From the NCBI GenBank assembly GCA_041581935.1, contig JBFICP010000146.1, positions 1-8,017 of the forward strand: a DNA stretch of 8,017 bases, read 5' to 3'. The notes under the pieces are model-generated. The model saw only the letters and a list, made by a program, of their open reading frames with translations, was not told the DNA's origin and ran no database searches. Source of the stretch: JAABYT01 sp041581935 (GTDB lineage: Bacteria; Pseudomonadota; Gammaproteobacteria; HK1). This document shows positions 6,959 to 8,017 of this stretch, one piece after another (the stretch's first letter is position 1; every line of letters starts with the position of its first letter). The translations under genes were made by a program, and so were the position numbers.

Positions 6959-7435
6959 ATGCGTGTTCAGCTGCCCATGGACCCCTTGAGCGGGCTTCGC
7001 GACATCCATCTGCCACCGCTGCCTCCCTGGTGGCCGCCAGCCCCGGGCTGGTGGATCCTGGCGCTGCTCGGCCTCGCGGCGTTCGGCTATGGCATTCACC
7101 AGGGGCTGCGTGCCTGGCGCCGCCGCCGCCCGAGGCGCGCCGCGGTGCGTGCCGTGGCGGAGCTGCGTCGGCGTTTGCAAAACGGCGAGTCACCCGAAGT
7201 CGTGACCGCCGAGCTCTCAACGCTGGTGCGCCGCGCGGCCATGAGCCGGCACCCCCGCGAGCGGGTCGCCGGCCTTACGGGTCGCGACTGGTTGGCGTTC
7301 CTGGATGACGACCAGCATCATTTCACGACCGGCATCGGTCGCTGCCTTGCCACCGCGCCTTATACCCGCGAACAAACCGTAGATCTGGAAGCCCTGCTGT
7401 CGGTATGCGAACAATGGCTGAAACGCAACGCCTAG
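6959..7435 (+). CDS. DUF4381 domain-containing membrane protein
   Basis: A small 158-residue protein with the DUF4381 pattern: a short N-terminus with LRDIHLPP at 13-20, a Pro/Trp-rich stretch (residues 19-32), one membrane helix at about 31-50, a strongly basic stop-transfer run RAWRRRRPRR at 51-60, and a helical cytoplasmic domain with RDWLAFLD at 109-116. The basic run predicts the C-terminus in the cytoplasm, where it could meet the MoxR and DUF58 proteins. Family members are found in proteobacterial MoxR/Bat clusters; their role is unknown. It follows the DUF58 gene by 5 bp. ATG 6959 is used; ATG 6977, six codons on, gives a start that also fits the family (MDPLSGLRDIHLP), and neither has a good ribosome site. 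Confidence 0.88.
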   Translation: MRVQLPMDPLSGLRDIHLPPLPPWWPPAPGWWILALLGLAAFGYGIHQGLRAWRRRRPRRAAVRAVAELRRRLQNGESPEVVTAELSTLVRRAAMSRHPRERVAGLTGRDWLAFLDDDQHHFTTGIGRCLATAPYTREQTVDLEALLSVCEQWLKRNA

Positions 7436-7455
7436 CACAGACCGGCACCCTGACG

Positions 7456-8017
7456 ATGCGTGTCCTGGCGACAACGCTGCTGCTGACGACGCTGCTTATG
7501 GTATACACCGCCGGAGCGCGCGCCGAAGAACTCGCATCGAGCCTCGAGCGCAATCCGATACACGCCGGCGAAAGCGTGCGCCTGGTGCTGGAGCTGCGGC
7601 GTGCGTCCGGCGGACTCAAGCCCGAGCTGAGCGCGCTCGATCGCGATTTCGAGATCCTCCACGTGTCGGCAAACACGCAAATCGAATTCGTTCAGGGGCT
7701 GCAGTCGGCCATCACCCGCTGGATCGTCGAGCTCGCGCCCAAGCGCGAAGGCCGTCTCGAGATACCGTCCATCGCGGTGGGCCGCTTCACGTCACCGCCG
7801 CTGACCCTCGAGGTGCTGCCTCCCCGCCAGCCCGAGTTCGCCGGGGATCGCGACATTTTTCTTGAAGCCGAGATTTCGCCCGACCCCGCCTACGTTCAGG
7901 CGCAGATGCGCTACGTGGTGCGCCTGCTGCGTGCCGTCGACGTGGTGGACGGTACGCTCACCGAGCCGAGTGCCAGGAACGCGGTAATCAGACGTCTGGG
8001 TCGCGACATCAGCTACA
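7456..8017 (+). CDS. batD: BatD-like protein, N-terminal part (cut by window edge)
   Basis: 187 residues are visible, open to the right edge. From ATG 7456 the protein begins with a textbook signal peptide: basic Arg2, a hydrophobic core to about residue 18 and a likely cleavage site after ARA, so it is exported or anchored in the inner membrane facing the periplasm. The mature part starts with LERNPIHAGESVRLVLEL, a beta-rich immunoglobulin-like pattern seen at the start of BatD (aerotolerance/oxygen-tolerance) proteins, followed by DRDFEILHVSANTQIEF and APKREGRLEIPSI. The C-terminal membrane helix expected in BatD would lie beyond the window. In-frame ATGs at 7405 and 7414 would overlap the DUF4381 gene and put a polar segment before the signal peptide, so 7456, 20 bp after that gene, is preferred, although no strong ribosome site is seen. 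The name rests on similarity of pattern and context. Confidence 0.8.
   Translation, partial: MRVLATTLLLTTLLMVYTAGARAEELASSLERNPIHAGESVRLVLELRRASGGLKPELSALDRDFEILHVSANTQIEFVQGLQSAITRWIVELAPKREGRLEIPSIAVGRFTSPPLTLEVLPPRQPEFAGDRDIFLEAEISPDPAYVQAQMRYVVRLLRAVDVVDGTLTEPSARNAVIRRLGRDISY

Noticed and set aside
5853..7220. A 455-codon minus-strand open frame opposite the DUF58 and DUF4381 genes
   Set aside because: Composition is low-complexity Arg/Ala/Gly/His with no motif; both genes on the plus strand have strong family signatures and coupled starts.

Overview
The window is GC-rich and densely coding, and reads like a piece of a proteobacterial chromosome, most likely gammaproteobacterial. The best clue is the run MoxR ATPase, short DUF58 protein, DUF4381 protein, BatD-like protein, a membrane-stress type cluster common in that class. 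The alpha/beta-hydrolase-OsmC fusion and the Kef-type antiporter fit the same group. This taxonomic placement is inferred from gene content. I see no rRNA, tRNA, CRISPR array, insertion sequence or phage gene.

Layout. (1) Positions 1 to about 1176, minus strand: a transmembrane Ser/Thr protein kinase with its N-terminus inside the window and its C-terminus cut off by the left edge. (2) About 1177-1338: a divergent control region with an AT-rich tract and a perfect 7-bp inverted repeat. (3) 1339-4778, plus strand: three closely spaced genes (26 and 39 bp apart) for a hydrolase-OsmC fusion, a class II-like histone deacetylase/acetylpolyamine amidohydrolase family enzyme and a membrane-only Kef-type cation:proton antiporter. 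(4) 4779-4989: a non-coding gap with a -10-like TACAAT. (5) 4990 to the right edge, plus strand: moxR-like ATPase, DUF58 protein (4-bp GTGA overlap), DUF4381 protein (5-bp gap) and the start of a BatD-like secreted/membrane protein.

How the genes may work together. The second cluster matches known MoxR/Bat systems: a cytoplasmic AAA+ ATPase, a VWA-like DUF58 partner, a small membrane-anchored DUF4381 protein and an exported BatD protein, thought to act in envelope protein maturation or stress tolerance. The usual VWA proteins BatA and BatB do not lie between DUF4381 and BatD here. The first cluster combines a thiol-peroxidase-type OsmC domain with a Kef-like antiporter, which hints at oxidative or electrophile stress, but that link is inference. 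The divergent kinase might sense envelope or stress signals; nothing in the sequence names its targets.

Every gene belongs to a recognisable family and I see no convincing new system. The points most worth checking are the Bat gene order, the mixed three-gene cluster and the inverted repeat in the divergent region.
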